From the NCBI GenBank assembly GCA_023416575.1, contig JAEZHL010000090.1, positions 1 through 5,859 of the forward strand: 5,859 nucleotides of DNA. Direction: 5' to 3'. This DNA is from Pseudomonadota bacterium (GTDB lineage: Bacteria; Pseudomonadota; Alphaproteobacteria; Rhizobiales; Hyphomicrobiaceae). Below are positions 1 through 5,859 of the stretch, piece after piece. Numbering within the stretch: the stretch's first letter is position 1; every line of letters begins with the position of its first letter. A program made the position numbers and the translations under genes. The notes below the pieces were generated by a model, which saw nothing but the letters and a program-made list of their open reading frames with translations, was not told the origin of the DNA and did not search any database.

Positions 1-2
1 TG

Positions 3-878
3 TACGACGCCGCGTTCGCCGCCCTGGTGCAGGTCGCCCCCCATCGCGGGCGCCGGGCAATCTCGTACCTGACGCTGTTTGGCGGCTTTGCCTCGACATT
101 TTTCTGGCCCATCGGGCACATGCTGACGGCCGAGGTCGGCTGGCGGGCAACGCTCGTCATCTACGCAGCTATAAATCTAGTCGTCTGCCTGCCGTTGCAC
201 TGGTGGGGTTTGGCCCGCCGGGAGCCGCCGGCCGCGGCAACCGCACCAGATGGAACGGCACCCTCTGCCGGCTTGCCCGAACGGCCGCTCGAAGGACAGG
301 CGCGAACTCTCGCCATGGTGCTGTTTGCCATCGTCATGTCCGCGAGCGCGTTCGTTTTCGGAGCCATGGCCGTGCATCTCCCTGCCGTGCTGGAGGCAAA
401 CGGCCTGTCGGCCGCGGCCGCCGTGGCACTGGCCTCCCTGAAGGGCGTCGCCCAGGTCGCTGGGAGATTTGCGGAGATCCTCTTCGGCCGCCGGCTCCAT
501 GCCGTCGATCTCGGTCGCATCTCGCTCGGGCTGATGCCGCTCGCCTTCGTCATTCTGATAGCAGGCGGCGCGAGCTATTCGGCGGCGCTCACGTTCATCG
601 TCCTGTTCGGTGTCGCCAATGGCTTGGTGACCATCGTTCGCGGCGCCGTGCCGCTGGCCCTGTTCGGCCCGCATGGCTATGGCACCGTTCTCGGTATTTT
701 GGCCACGCCATACCTGCTGCTGAATGCGTTGGCGCCCGCCGTATTCGCCATCGTCGTCGACCTTTGGGGTTACGGAATTGCCGAAGCCGTCGTGCTGGCG
801 ACGGGACTGCTGAGCGCCATCGCCATGGAGATCATGGGCTTCTGGTATCGCGGACGCCTGAAGCGCAACGGCGACTGA
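3..878 (+). CDS. MFS transporter, C-terminal part (5' end outside window)
   Basis: This is the C-terminal 291 residues of a Major Facilitator Superfamily transporter, an inner-membrane carrier driven by ion gradients. The reading frame is open from base 3 with no stop before it, and the residues ahead of the GTG at 27 (YDAAFAALV) match the usual MFS helix 4 region, so that GTG is internal and the gene starts upstream of the window. Hydrophobic segments lie at roughly visible residues 20-42 and 47-70. A hydrophilic Pro/Ala-rich linker follows (about 71-100), then a second six-helix half (about 102-282) ending in a basic tail. This fits helices 4-6, the central cytoplasmic loop, and helices 7-12. 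The segment GRFAEILFGRR (about residues 154-164) looks like the cytoplasmic loop of the second half. The substrate cannot be read from the sequence. The gene converges on kup with 28 bp between the stop codons and no obvious terminator. Confidence 0.85.
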   Translation, partial: YDAAFAALVQVAPHRGRRAISYLTLFGGFASTFFWPIGHMLTAEVGWRATLVIYAAINLVVCLPLHWWGLARREPPAAATAPDGTAPSAGLPERPLEGQARTLAMVLFAIVMSASAFVFGAMAVHLPAVLEANGLSAAAAVALASLKGVAQVAGRFAEILFGRRLHAVDLGRISLGLMPLAFVILIAGGASYSAALTFIVLFGVANGLVTIVRGAVPLALFGPHGYGTVLGILATPYLLLNALAPAVFAIVVDLWGYGIAEAVVLATGLLSAIAMEIMGFWYRGRLKRNGD

Positions 879-906
879 GCGTACCGGTCCCGAAGGTGCA
901 ACCCAT

Positions 907-2814
907 CTACACTGCTACGAGGGTTCCGATCTCGACCACGCGGTCAGTCGGAATTCTGAAGTAGTTGGTGGCATCCTGGGCGGAGCGCGCCAGATTGAGG
1001 AAGAGAACGCCTTGCCAATGGGGCATCTCGGACTTCTTCTTCAGGCGAAGTGTTCGTCTCGAGAGGAAGAACGAGGCCGACGACACCTCGACCTTGAGCC
1101 CTTTGCTCTCGCAGGCTTCGAAGATCCTCGGAATGCTCGGCGTCTGCATGAAACCATAGCAGGCGATGACGCGGATGAACGAGTCTTCGATCGGCTCCAC
1201 GATCACGCGCTCGCTCCGTGGTACGCGCGGCACTTCCTCCGTTCTAATTGTCAGCATGATGTTACGCCGGTGCAAGACGCGATTGTGCTTCAGATTATGA
1301 AGGAGCGAGGTTGGCGCAACATCGGGGTGCTCTGTCAGGAAAACGGCCGTCCCGGGCACGCGGTGAGGTGGCTTGGCGTCGAGCTTGCGCACGAGCCAGT
1401 CGAGCTCCATCTCGTGCCTCCGGGTCGTCTTGACGACCAGGCGCGATCCCTTGATCCAGGTCAACATGATGGCGCACGCTGCGCCCGCTATCATCAGGGG
1501 GAACCAGCCGCCCTCGAGCACCTTCAGCAGGTTCGCGCTCAAGAAGGCCTGCTCGACCAGGAACAATGGCCCGATGACTGCAAGGGCCTGCCACACCGGC
1601 CAACGCCAAAGCTTCCAGATGACGACGAATGCCATGGCCGACGTGATGACCAGCTCCGCCGAGACCGCCACACCGTAGGCTGCTGCCAGGTTGCTCGATG
1701 AACGAAACATCAGGACGACCAGGATGACGCCGACAAACAGGATGGAGTTGATACGTGGCAGATAGATCTGGCCAGCAACGAGCTCTGACGTGTGCCGGAT
1801 GTCGAACCGGGGCAGCAGACCGAGCTGAACCGCCTGGCGGGTCATCGAGAAAGCGCCGGTGATGACTGCCTGGCTCGCGATGATCGTCGCGAGGGTTGCG
1901 ATCACCACCATCGGCGCCAGAGCCCAGTCGGGATAGAGCATGAAGAACGGGTTTTCCATCGCCTCTGGGCGCGACAGGACGAGAGCTCCCTGCCCGAGGT
2001 AATTCAAGGCGAGACCGGGCAGGACGAGCCCCAGCCACGCGATCTGGATCGGCCTCCGGCCGAAATGGCCGAGATCGGCATAGAGCGCCTCGGCGCCGGT
2101 CACGGCGAGGAATACCAGCCCCAGCACCGTCAAGCTCACGGTTCCATGCTGAGCAAGGAAGGCGGCGCCGTGCACTGGATTGAACGCCTGGAAGACGCGC
2201 GGCTCGTCGATGATGTGGGCAAGACCGCCAAGCGAGAGCAGAACGAACCAGACAGCCATGACCGGCCCGAAGTACCGGGCGACGCTCGCCGTTCCGCGGG
2301 CCTGGAACCAGAACAGGCAACAAATGACCACGATCGTGGCCGGGATGACCATCTCTTCGAGCGCCGGCGCAATCAGCTTCGCGCCTTCCACGGCTGATAG
2401 AACGGAAATGGCCGGTGTGAGGACAGCGTCGCCGTAGAAGAACGACGCGCCGGCGATACCGCAGATCAGGAGAATGGGCGCGCTTCTTCCCGCTACCGAT
2501 TGGCCGAGCGCCATGAGCGCGAACGTGCCGCCCTCGCCCTTGTTGTCCATCCGCAGCAGCATGAGCACGTACTTGATCGTGACGATAATGAACAGCGACC
2601 AGAGGATGAGCGACAGGACGCCGATCACGGCATCTTGAACCAGAAGACCACCCGAAGTGGACGCGTGGACGGCTTCGCGGAAGGCATAGAGGGGGCTCGT
2701 GCCAATATCGCCGTAGACCACGCCGAGCGAGCCGATGCTCAACGTCCAGAAATGCTGATGCGCCGCACGATTGTCGGAGTTTGCAGTACGATCCGCCGTT
2801 TGTGACTGGGCCAC
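907..2814 (-). CDS. kup: Kup low-affinity K+/H+ symporter
   Basis: This encodes a Kup/HAK/KUP-family potassium transporter, which takes up K+ with protons across the inner membrane. With the GTG start at 2814 it has 635 residues, close to the family's usual 620-640. The family signature GVVYGDIGTSPLYA is at residues 31-44; its Asp36 aligns with Asp23 of E. coli Kup. Other conserved blocks are DNKGEGG (90-96), FFYGDAVLTPAISVLSAVEG (125-144), TGAEALYADLGHFG (239-252), the ITGAFSMTRQA region (about 313-328) and NLAAAYGVAVS (375-385). About twelve hydrophobic helices fill residues 25-455. The rest is the cytoplasmic domain, with FLTEHPDVAP near 492 and ACYGFMQTPSIPR at 551-563. The frame stays open to a GTG at 2880 (657 residues), but that start has no Shine-Dalgarno, adds a basic stretch unlike family N-termini, and is less likely. 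The gene is monocistronic, divergent from the DUF411 gene and convergent with the MFS gene. Confidence 0.96.
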   Translation of the reverse strand: MAQSQTADRTANSDNRAAHQHFWTLSIGSLGVVYGDIGTSPLYAFREAVHASTSGGLLVQDAVIGVLSLILWSLFIIVTIKYVLMLLRMDNKGEGGTFALMALGQSVAGRSAPILLICGIAGASFFYGDAVLTPAISVLSAVEGAKLIAPALEEMVIPATIVVICCLFWFQARGTASVARYFGPVMAVWFVLLSLGGLAHIIDEPRVFQAFNPVHGAAFLAQHGTVSLTVLGLVFLAVTGAEALYADLGHFGRRPIQIAWLGLVLPGLALNYLGQGALVLSRPEAMENPFFMLYPDWALAPMVVIATLATIIASQAVITGAFSMTRQAVQLGLLPRFDIRHTSELVAGQIYLPRINSILFVGVILVVLMFRSSSNLAAAYGVAVSAELVITSAMAFVVIWKLWRWPVWQALAVIGPLFLVEQAFLSANLLKVLEGGWFPLMIAGAACAIMLTWIKGSRLVVKTTRRHEMELDWLVRKLDAKPPHRVPGTAVFLTEHPDVAPTSLLHNLKHNRVLHRRNIMLTIRTEEVPRVPRSERVIVEPIEDSFIRVIACYGFMQTPSIPRIFEACESKGLKVEVSSASFFLSRRTLRLKKKSEMPHWQGVLFLNLARSAQDATNYFRIPTDRVVEIGTLVAV

Positions 2815-2820
2815 GAGGCA

Positions 2821-2824
2821 CCTC
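2821..2824 (-). promoter_or_regulatory. Ribosome binding site deciding the kup start
   Basis: On the - strand GAGG lies 6 nt before the GTG at 2814-2812. The alternative GTG at 2880 is preceded by AGCTTATGC, which has no purine-rich match. This site is the main reason for choosing the shorter protein beginning M-A-Q-S-Q-T. Confidence 0.6.
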
Positions 2825-2880
2825 AGTACCACCGCTGCAAGCGCCTTGCCGCGCTTGCGCGCCAAGCGAAACGTCGACAC

Positions 2881-2896
2881 GCATAAGCTATGCTTA
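2881..2896. repeat. Two overlapping short inverted repeats upstream of kup
   Basis: Within 16 bp there are two interlocked perfect inverted repeats with 3-nt centres: GCATA/TATGC at 2881-2885 and 2889-2893, and TAAGC/GCTTA at 2884-2888 and 2892-2896. The block is AT-richer than its surroundings and lies 67-82 bp upstream of the preferred kup start, where an operator or promoter element would be expected. A role is inference, and such short repeats can occur by chance. Confidence 0.35.
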
Positions 2897-3120
2897 CCGA
2901 ACAGGTCTCGAAGCGTGCCTCAATCCGATGCGAAACTCTTTAAGATGCTCATAGCCGCAGAGTTCCCGCGGGCAGCATTCACGCCTGGGCTTCGCCATCG
3001 AGGTGCCGGGATGAACCCAACCCGAACCGCCCGAAGTCGTTCCCTGGCCTCCTAGTCCCTTCCTGGCCCAATGAATGCAGCGAGGGGGCAAGCGTGCGTG
3101 ATTGCGCCATGGTGCGTGCC

Positions 3121-3134
3121 GGGCTCCGCAGCCC
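3121..3134 (+). repeat. Small hairpin upstream of DUF411 gene
   Basis: GGGCT (3121-3125) and AGCCC (3130-3134) form a perfect 5-bp stem with a CCGC loop. It lies just upstream of the candidate -10 hexamer TATAGC, so it would be a DNA dyad next to the promoter rather than an RNA structure in the leader. A function as a regulator binding site is possible but not shown. Confidence 0.3.
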
Positions 3135-3138
3135 AAAG

Positions 3139-3144
3139 TATAGC
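3139..3144 (+). promoter_or_regulatory. Candidate -10 element for DUF411 gene
   Basis: TATAGC matches four of six positions of the sigma-70 consensus TATAAT and stands out in GC-rich sequence. It lies 27 bp before the ATG, which would give a short leader of about 20 nt holding the Shine-Dalgarno. The hexamer 17 bp upstream (GTGCCG, 3116-3121) is a poor -35. If the promoter is real it may depend on an activator. Confidence 0.27.
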
Positions 3145-3158
3145 CTGTCCCAACGCGT

Positions 3159-3162
3159 GAGG
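3159..3162 (+). promoter_or_regulatory. Ribosome binding site of DUF411 gene
   Basis: GAGG within TGAGGTAAG lies 9 nt before the ATG at 3172. It supports that start, which also gives an intact signal peptide. Confidence 0.6.
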
Positions 3163-3171
3163 TAAGAACCC

Positions 3172-3624
<453 letters not shown>

Positions 3625-3632
3625 GCGAACGA

Positions 3633-3660
3633 GGGGGTCAGCTCGGCTGAGCTGCCCCCC
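3633..3660. terminator. Shared hairpin between convergent DUF411 and pepF genes
   Basis: A 28-nt nearly perfect dyad: GGGGG (3633-3637) pairs with CCCCC (3656-3660), then one T/C mismatch, then CAGCTC (3639-3644) pairs with GAGCTG (3649-3654) around a GGCT loop. It starts 8 bp after the DUF411 stop and ends 8 bp before the peptidase stop, so it could end transcripts from both sides. There is no T-run on either strand, so it is not a textbook intrinsic terminator; it may work with Rho or protect 3' ends. Confidence 0.65.
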
Positions 3661-3668
3661 AACGGCTG

Positions 3669-5537
3669 CTAGACAAGCCTCTCGATGGCTTCCAGCTCGT
3701 CGATCGCGCGCTCAATGACGTTGAGCCCCTTCTGCCAGAACTCCGGTTGCGTCGCGTCGAGACCAAAGGGCGCCAGGAGCTCGGAGTGATGCTTCGAGCC
3801 ACCAGCCTTCAGCATATTGAAGTACTTCGCGACGAAATCCGGATGCGCCTCCTCGTAAAGCGCATAGAGGGAGTTCACGAGGCAATCACCGAAGGCATAG
3901 GCGTAAACGTAGAACGGCGAATGGATGAAGTGGGGGATGTAAGCCCAGAACACCTCGTAGCCGGGATGGAGCTCGATGGCCGGCCCCAGGCTCTCGGCCT
4001 GCACCTCGAGCCAGATGGCATTGAGCCGGTCCGGCGTGAGCTCGCCCTTGCGCCGTTCCTCGTGGACCTTCCGCTCGAACGTATAGAACGCGATCTGGCG
4101 GACGACCGTATTGAGCATGTCCTCGACCTTGGAGGCGATGAGCGCTTTGCGCTCGCGCGGTTCGGTCGTGTCGGCCAGTAGTGCGCGGAAGGTCAGCATC
4201 TCGCCGAACACCGACGCCGTTTCTGCCAACGTCAGCGGCGTCTGCGACAGAAGCGGGCCGAGCGGCGCCGCCAGCACCTGATGCACACCGTGACCCAGCT
4301 CGTGGGCGAGCGTCATCACGTCCCGCGGCTTGCCCTGGTAGTTGAGCAGCACGTAGGGGTGGGCAGAAGGAACCGTTGGGTGCGCGAAAGCGCCGGGTGA
4401 TTTACCGGGCCGCACGGGAGCGTCGATCCAGCCGCTGTCGAAGAACTTGCGTGCGATGCCGGCCATCTCCGGCGCGAACCCGCTGTAGGCTGTGAGCACC
4501 AGATCGCGCGCTTCGGCCCAGGACACGATCCGCTCAGGCTTATCCGGCAGCGGTGCGTTGCGGTCCCAATGGGCAAGGCGCTCCTTCCCGAGCCAGCGCG
4601 CCTTCATCTGGTAGTAGCGATGTGACAGCTGCCCGTAACTGGCGCGCACCGCGGAAACGAGCGCGTCGACCACCGGCGCCTCGACCCGGTTGGCGAGGTG
4701 GCGCGCATCGGCGACGTCCTTGAACCCGCGCCAGCGGTCCGAGATCTCCTTGTCCTTGGCGAGCGTGTTAGTGACCAGGGTGAAAAGGCGCAGGTTCTCC
4801 TGAAACACGGCGGCCAGGGCGTTGGCGCCCGCCTGCCTGCGTCCCTCGTCGGCATGGGAGAGCAGGTTGAGCGTCGGCTCCAATGTCAGCGGCTGCGGCT
4901 CGCCCTCGACGCGGAAGCGGAGCGCGGCCATCGTCTCATTGAACAGCCGATCCCAGGCGCCGCGTGACGTCTGCGACTTGTCATGAAAGAGTTGCTCCAG
5001 CTTCTCATCGAGCTGGTGCGGCTTCTCTTTCCGCAAGTCGTCGAACCAAGGCTTGTAGCGCGCCAGATCCGGATGCTTCAGCGCCTCGGCCAGATCGGCG
5101 TCCTCGATCTTGTTGAGCTCGAGCTCGAAGAAGATCAAGTCGTTGGAAATGTTGGTCAGGCGCTCGCTGGTATCGCCGAAGAACTTGGCCCGCACCTGAT
5201 CCGATTGATCGGCGGCATAGAGCAAGCCCGCATAGGACCCCAGGCGACCCATGAGATCGGCCAGCTGCTCGTAAGCGTGGACAGCCTCCGCCAGCGCCGC
5301 GCCATCCCGACCCATCCCGACGATTTTCCCTTGAAAGGCCGCCTTGATGCGCTTTGCCTCGGCAGCCGCCGCCGTGAAGTCCCTCTCGACCTCGGGCGAG
5401 TCGGGGGCCGGATAAAGATCGGTCAGCTTCCACTCTGGCATCGCACCGAGATCGACGGACACGCCAGCCGCCCGGCCGGCGGACGCTGGTGCCGCCTGGT
5501 GTGGCCGATTGATGGACCTGGACAGCTCGATGATCAT
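3669..5537 (-). CDS. pepF: M3 family oligoendopeptidase F
   Basis: This is a cytosolic zinc metallopeptidase of family M3 (PepF type), which cuts short peptides internally and feeds peptide turnover. From the ATG at 5537 it has 622 residues, about the family length. The zinc motif H412-E-L-G-H416 sits in LAHELGHGVHQ, and Glu439 in LAETASVFGE is the expected third ligand; Glu413 is the general base. The C-terminal block YIPHFIHSPFYVYAYAFG (about 533-550) holds the His and Tyr residues typical of the M3 substrate site. Residues 32-45 (MPEWKLTDLYPAPD) match the common PepF N-terminal opening, followed by the alpha-helical N-terminal domain. There is no signal peptide. The frame is open upstream to ATGs at 5585 and 5624, but the 5537 start has a strong GAGGAG and is preferred. 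The gene is divergent from the response regulator and converges on the DUF411 gene. All catalytic residues are present. Confidence 0.95.
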   Translation of the reverse strand: MIIELSRSINRPHQAAPASAGRAAGVSVDLGAMPEWKLTDLYPAPDSPEVERDFTAAAAEAKRIKAAFQGKIVGMGRDGAALAEAVHAYEQLADLMGRLGSYAGLLYAADQSDQVRAKFFGDTSERLTNISNDLIFFELELNKIEDADLAEALKHPDLARYKPWFDDLRKEKPHQLDEKLEQLFHDKSQTSRGAWDRLFNETMAALRFRVEGEPQPLTLEPTLNLLSHADEGRRQAGANALAAVFQENLRLFTLVTNTLAKDKEISDRWRGFKDVADARHLANRVEAPVVDALVSAVRASYGQLSHRYYQMKARWLGKERLAHWDRNAPLPDKPERIVSWAEARDLVLTAYSGFAPEMAGIARKFFDSGWIDAPVRPGKSPGAFAHPTVPSAHPYVLLNYQGKPRDVMTLAHELGHGVHQVLAAPLGPLLSQTPLTLAETASVFGEMLTFRALLADTTEPRERKALIASKVEDMLNTVVRQIAFYTFERKVHEERRKGELTPDRLNAIWLEVQAESLGPAIELHPGYEVFWAYIPHFIHSPFYVYAYAFGDCLVNSLYALYEEAHPDFVAKYFNMLKAGGSKHHSELLAPFGLDATQPEFWQKGLNVIERAIDELEAIERLV

Positions 5538-5545
5538 GCGCGGAG

Positions 5546-5551
5546 CTCCTC
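5546..5551 (-). promoter_or_regulatory. Ribosome binding site deciding the pepF start
   Basis: On the - strand GAGGAG ends 8 nt before the ATG at 5537-5535. The ATGs further upstream in the same frame (5585 and 5624) would add up to 29 residues. This site therefore favours the 622-residue protein over the 651-residue frame. Confidence 0.65.
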
Positions 5552-5595
5552 GTTCTGATTGCCGCGTTTGCGGGGCGGGATTCATGAATGGCCCT

Positions 5596-5624
5596 AATGT
5601 GCGGGCCTCGCCCTGATGGTTCAA
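5596..5624 (-). promoter_or_regulatory. Candidate promoter for pepF
   Basis: On the - strand TTGAAC (5624-5619) is a good -35 match, followed after 17 bp by CACATT (5601-5596), which matches only three of six -10 positions. The predicted leader would be about 50 nt and would contain the GAGGAG site. A GGCCC/GGGCC inverted repeat (5590-5607) flanks the -10. A weak -10 with a good -35 is common in alphaproteobacteria, but this is inference. Confidence 0.3.
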
Positions 5625-5731
5625 GCAAAGCCGTCACCAGAACACATCATTGGCCGTGTGTGCCCCAGGAGCCTCACCCTGGTCCCAACAGCAACAGCTT
5701 GTTTACTGCTTGTCGTGCACTCTCGGGTGAA

Positions 5732-5748
5732 CCGGTCTTGCAGGCCGG
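5732..5748 (+). repeat. Hairpin upstream of the response regulator gene
   Basis: CCGGTCT (5732-5738) pairs with AGGCCGG (5742-5748) around a TGC loop, giving seven pairs of which one is a G-U wobble. It ends 34 bp before the response regulator ATG. It could be an operator-like dyad or a leader stem; no T-run follows, so it is not a typical terminator. Confidence 0.35.
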
Positions 5749-5782
5749 CAGTAGTTCCTGTTGCGTCCTGTTCGAGTAGATC

Positions 5783-5859
5783 ATGGCAAAGCACGTTTTG
5801 ATCGTCGATGACGATCCGGCCCAGCGCCGTATTTTGGAAGAATGCATCAAGCGGTTTGG
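5783..5859 (+). CDS. Response regulator, N-terminal receiver fragment (3' end outside window)
   Basis: Only the first 25 codons and two bases are present, beginning M-A-K-H and running into the right edge. The segment VLIVDDDPAQRRILE is the beta1-alpha1 start of a CheY-like receiver domain. The acidic cluster Asp9-Asp10-Asp11 includes the pair that holds Mg2+ next to the phosphoacceptor Asp, which would lie beyond the window. DDDP-x-QRR followed by EECIKRFG recalls the rhizobial sigma-54-dependent, Fis-type response regulators as I remember them, so an AAA+ domain and helix-turn-helix may follow; this cannot be seen here. The start is preceded by a weak GAG (5774-5776). The gene is divergent from pepF, and its sensor kinase is not in the window. 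Confidence 0.8.
   Translation, partial: MAKHVLIVDDDPAQRRILEECIKRF

Larger units (their letters stand above)
2815..3171. other. Divergent intergenic region between kup and DUF411 gene
   Basis: About 357 bp with no supportable gene; the short open frames here have no recognisable product. It must hold the promoters of both flanking genes. Visible small structures are an overlapping pair of inverted repeats at 2881-2896, an 8-bp palindrome CCCGCGGG at 2965-2972, the near repeat TCCCTGGCC/TCCTGGCCC at 3041-3049 and 3061-3069, the direct repeat GTGCGTG at 3094-3100 and 3112-3118 around an imperfect dyad centred on CCATGG, and a GGGCT/AGCCC hairpin at 3121-3134. For kup, a TTGAGG at about 2919-2924 (- strand) could be a -35 element, but no good -10 follows at normal spacing. 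I see no riboswitch or RNA gene that I recognise. Confidence 0.6.
5538..5782. other. Divergent intergenic region between pepF and response regulator
   Basis: This 245-bp stretch has no supportable gene; two overlapping + strand open frames of about 60 codons have low-complexity, unrecognisable products. It must carry start signals for both flanking genes. Visible dyads are TTCATGAA (5581-5588), GGCCC/GGGCC (5590-5594, 5603-5607), ACACA/TGTGT (5642-5646, 5657-5661), CCAGG/CCTGG (5665-5669, 5678-5682) and the stronger hairpin at 5732-5748. I found no convincing sigma-70 or sigma-54 promoter for the response regulator, and no tRNA. Confidence 0.55.

Noticed and set aside
879..906. Terminator between the MFS gene and kup
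   Set aside because: The 28-bp gap shows no stem of meaningful length or T-run.
1012..1701. A 229-codon + strand open frame antisense to kup, and others like it (1792-2397)
   Set aside because: High-GC codon bias on the - strand leaves long antisense frames. The product is Arg/His/Asp-rich with no recognisable domain, while the - strand encodes an intact, conserved Kup.
1295..2884. A 529-codon - strand open frame shifted relative to kup, starting at an ATG at 2884
   Set aside because: It overlaps kup in another frame, is Arg/Pro-rich low-complexity protein with no family features, and has no ribosome site.
2894..3136. An 80-codon - strand frame in the kup/DUF411 gap with several Cys and His residues
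   Set aside because: No Shine-Dalgarno, no domain, and it fills the region that must hold two promoters. Possible in principle but not supportable.
4698..5558. Antisense + strand open frames over pepF (4698-4967, 4983-5558)
   Set aside because: They mirror the coding bias of the peptidase gene and encode no recognisable protein.
5760..5786. GTTCGAG resembling a tRNA T-arm
   Set aside because: No acceptor, D-arm or anticodon stem can be built around it.
5588..5801. Two overlapping + strand frames of about 60 codons before the response regulator
   Set aside because: No recognisable family; they overlap each other, and one (5616-5801) runs out of frame into the start of the real gene.

Overview
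The window looks like ordinary chromosomal sequence from an alphaproteobacterium, most likely of the Rhizobiales (Hyphomicrobiales). The coding sequence is GC-rich, the start codons include GTG, and the proteins resemble rhizobial ones by memory. In particular, the receiver domain opening 'LIVDDDPAQRR' at the right edge recalls the sigma-54-type response regulators of that order. The placement is inference; no database search was possible.

Layout from left to right: (1) the 3' part of a Major Facilitator Superfamily transporter on the + strand, cut by the left edge; (2) converging on it with a 28-bp gap, a full-length Kup potassium/proton symporter on the - strand; (3) a non-coding divergent region of about 357 bp (2815-3171) with several small dyads and repeats; (4) a small exported DUF411 protein with a CGCC motif on the + strand, a family often linked to copper handling; (5) a 28-nt GC-rich hairpin shared by the converging DUF411 and peptidase genes; (6) a complete M3-family oligoendopeptidase F on the - strand; (7) a divergent non-coding region of 245 bp (5538-5782); (8) the first 25 codons of a response regulator on the + strand, cut by the right edge.

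The genes do not form an operon. Orientations alternate (+, -, +, -, +), so each of the four rightmost genes needs its own promoter, and the two convergent junctions are where transcripts end. No shared pathway is evident: potassium uptake, a periplasmic metal-related protein, cytosolic peptide breakdown and a two-component regulator.

No mobile element, CRISPR array, tRNA, rRNA, phage gene or clear novel system is visible. The points worth a second look are modest: two start-codon reassignments (kup and pepF) supported by Shine-Dalgarno sequences, an overlapping double inverted repeat upstream of kup, a DUF411 gene with no copper genes beside it, and small dyads in the two divergent regions.
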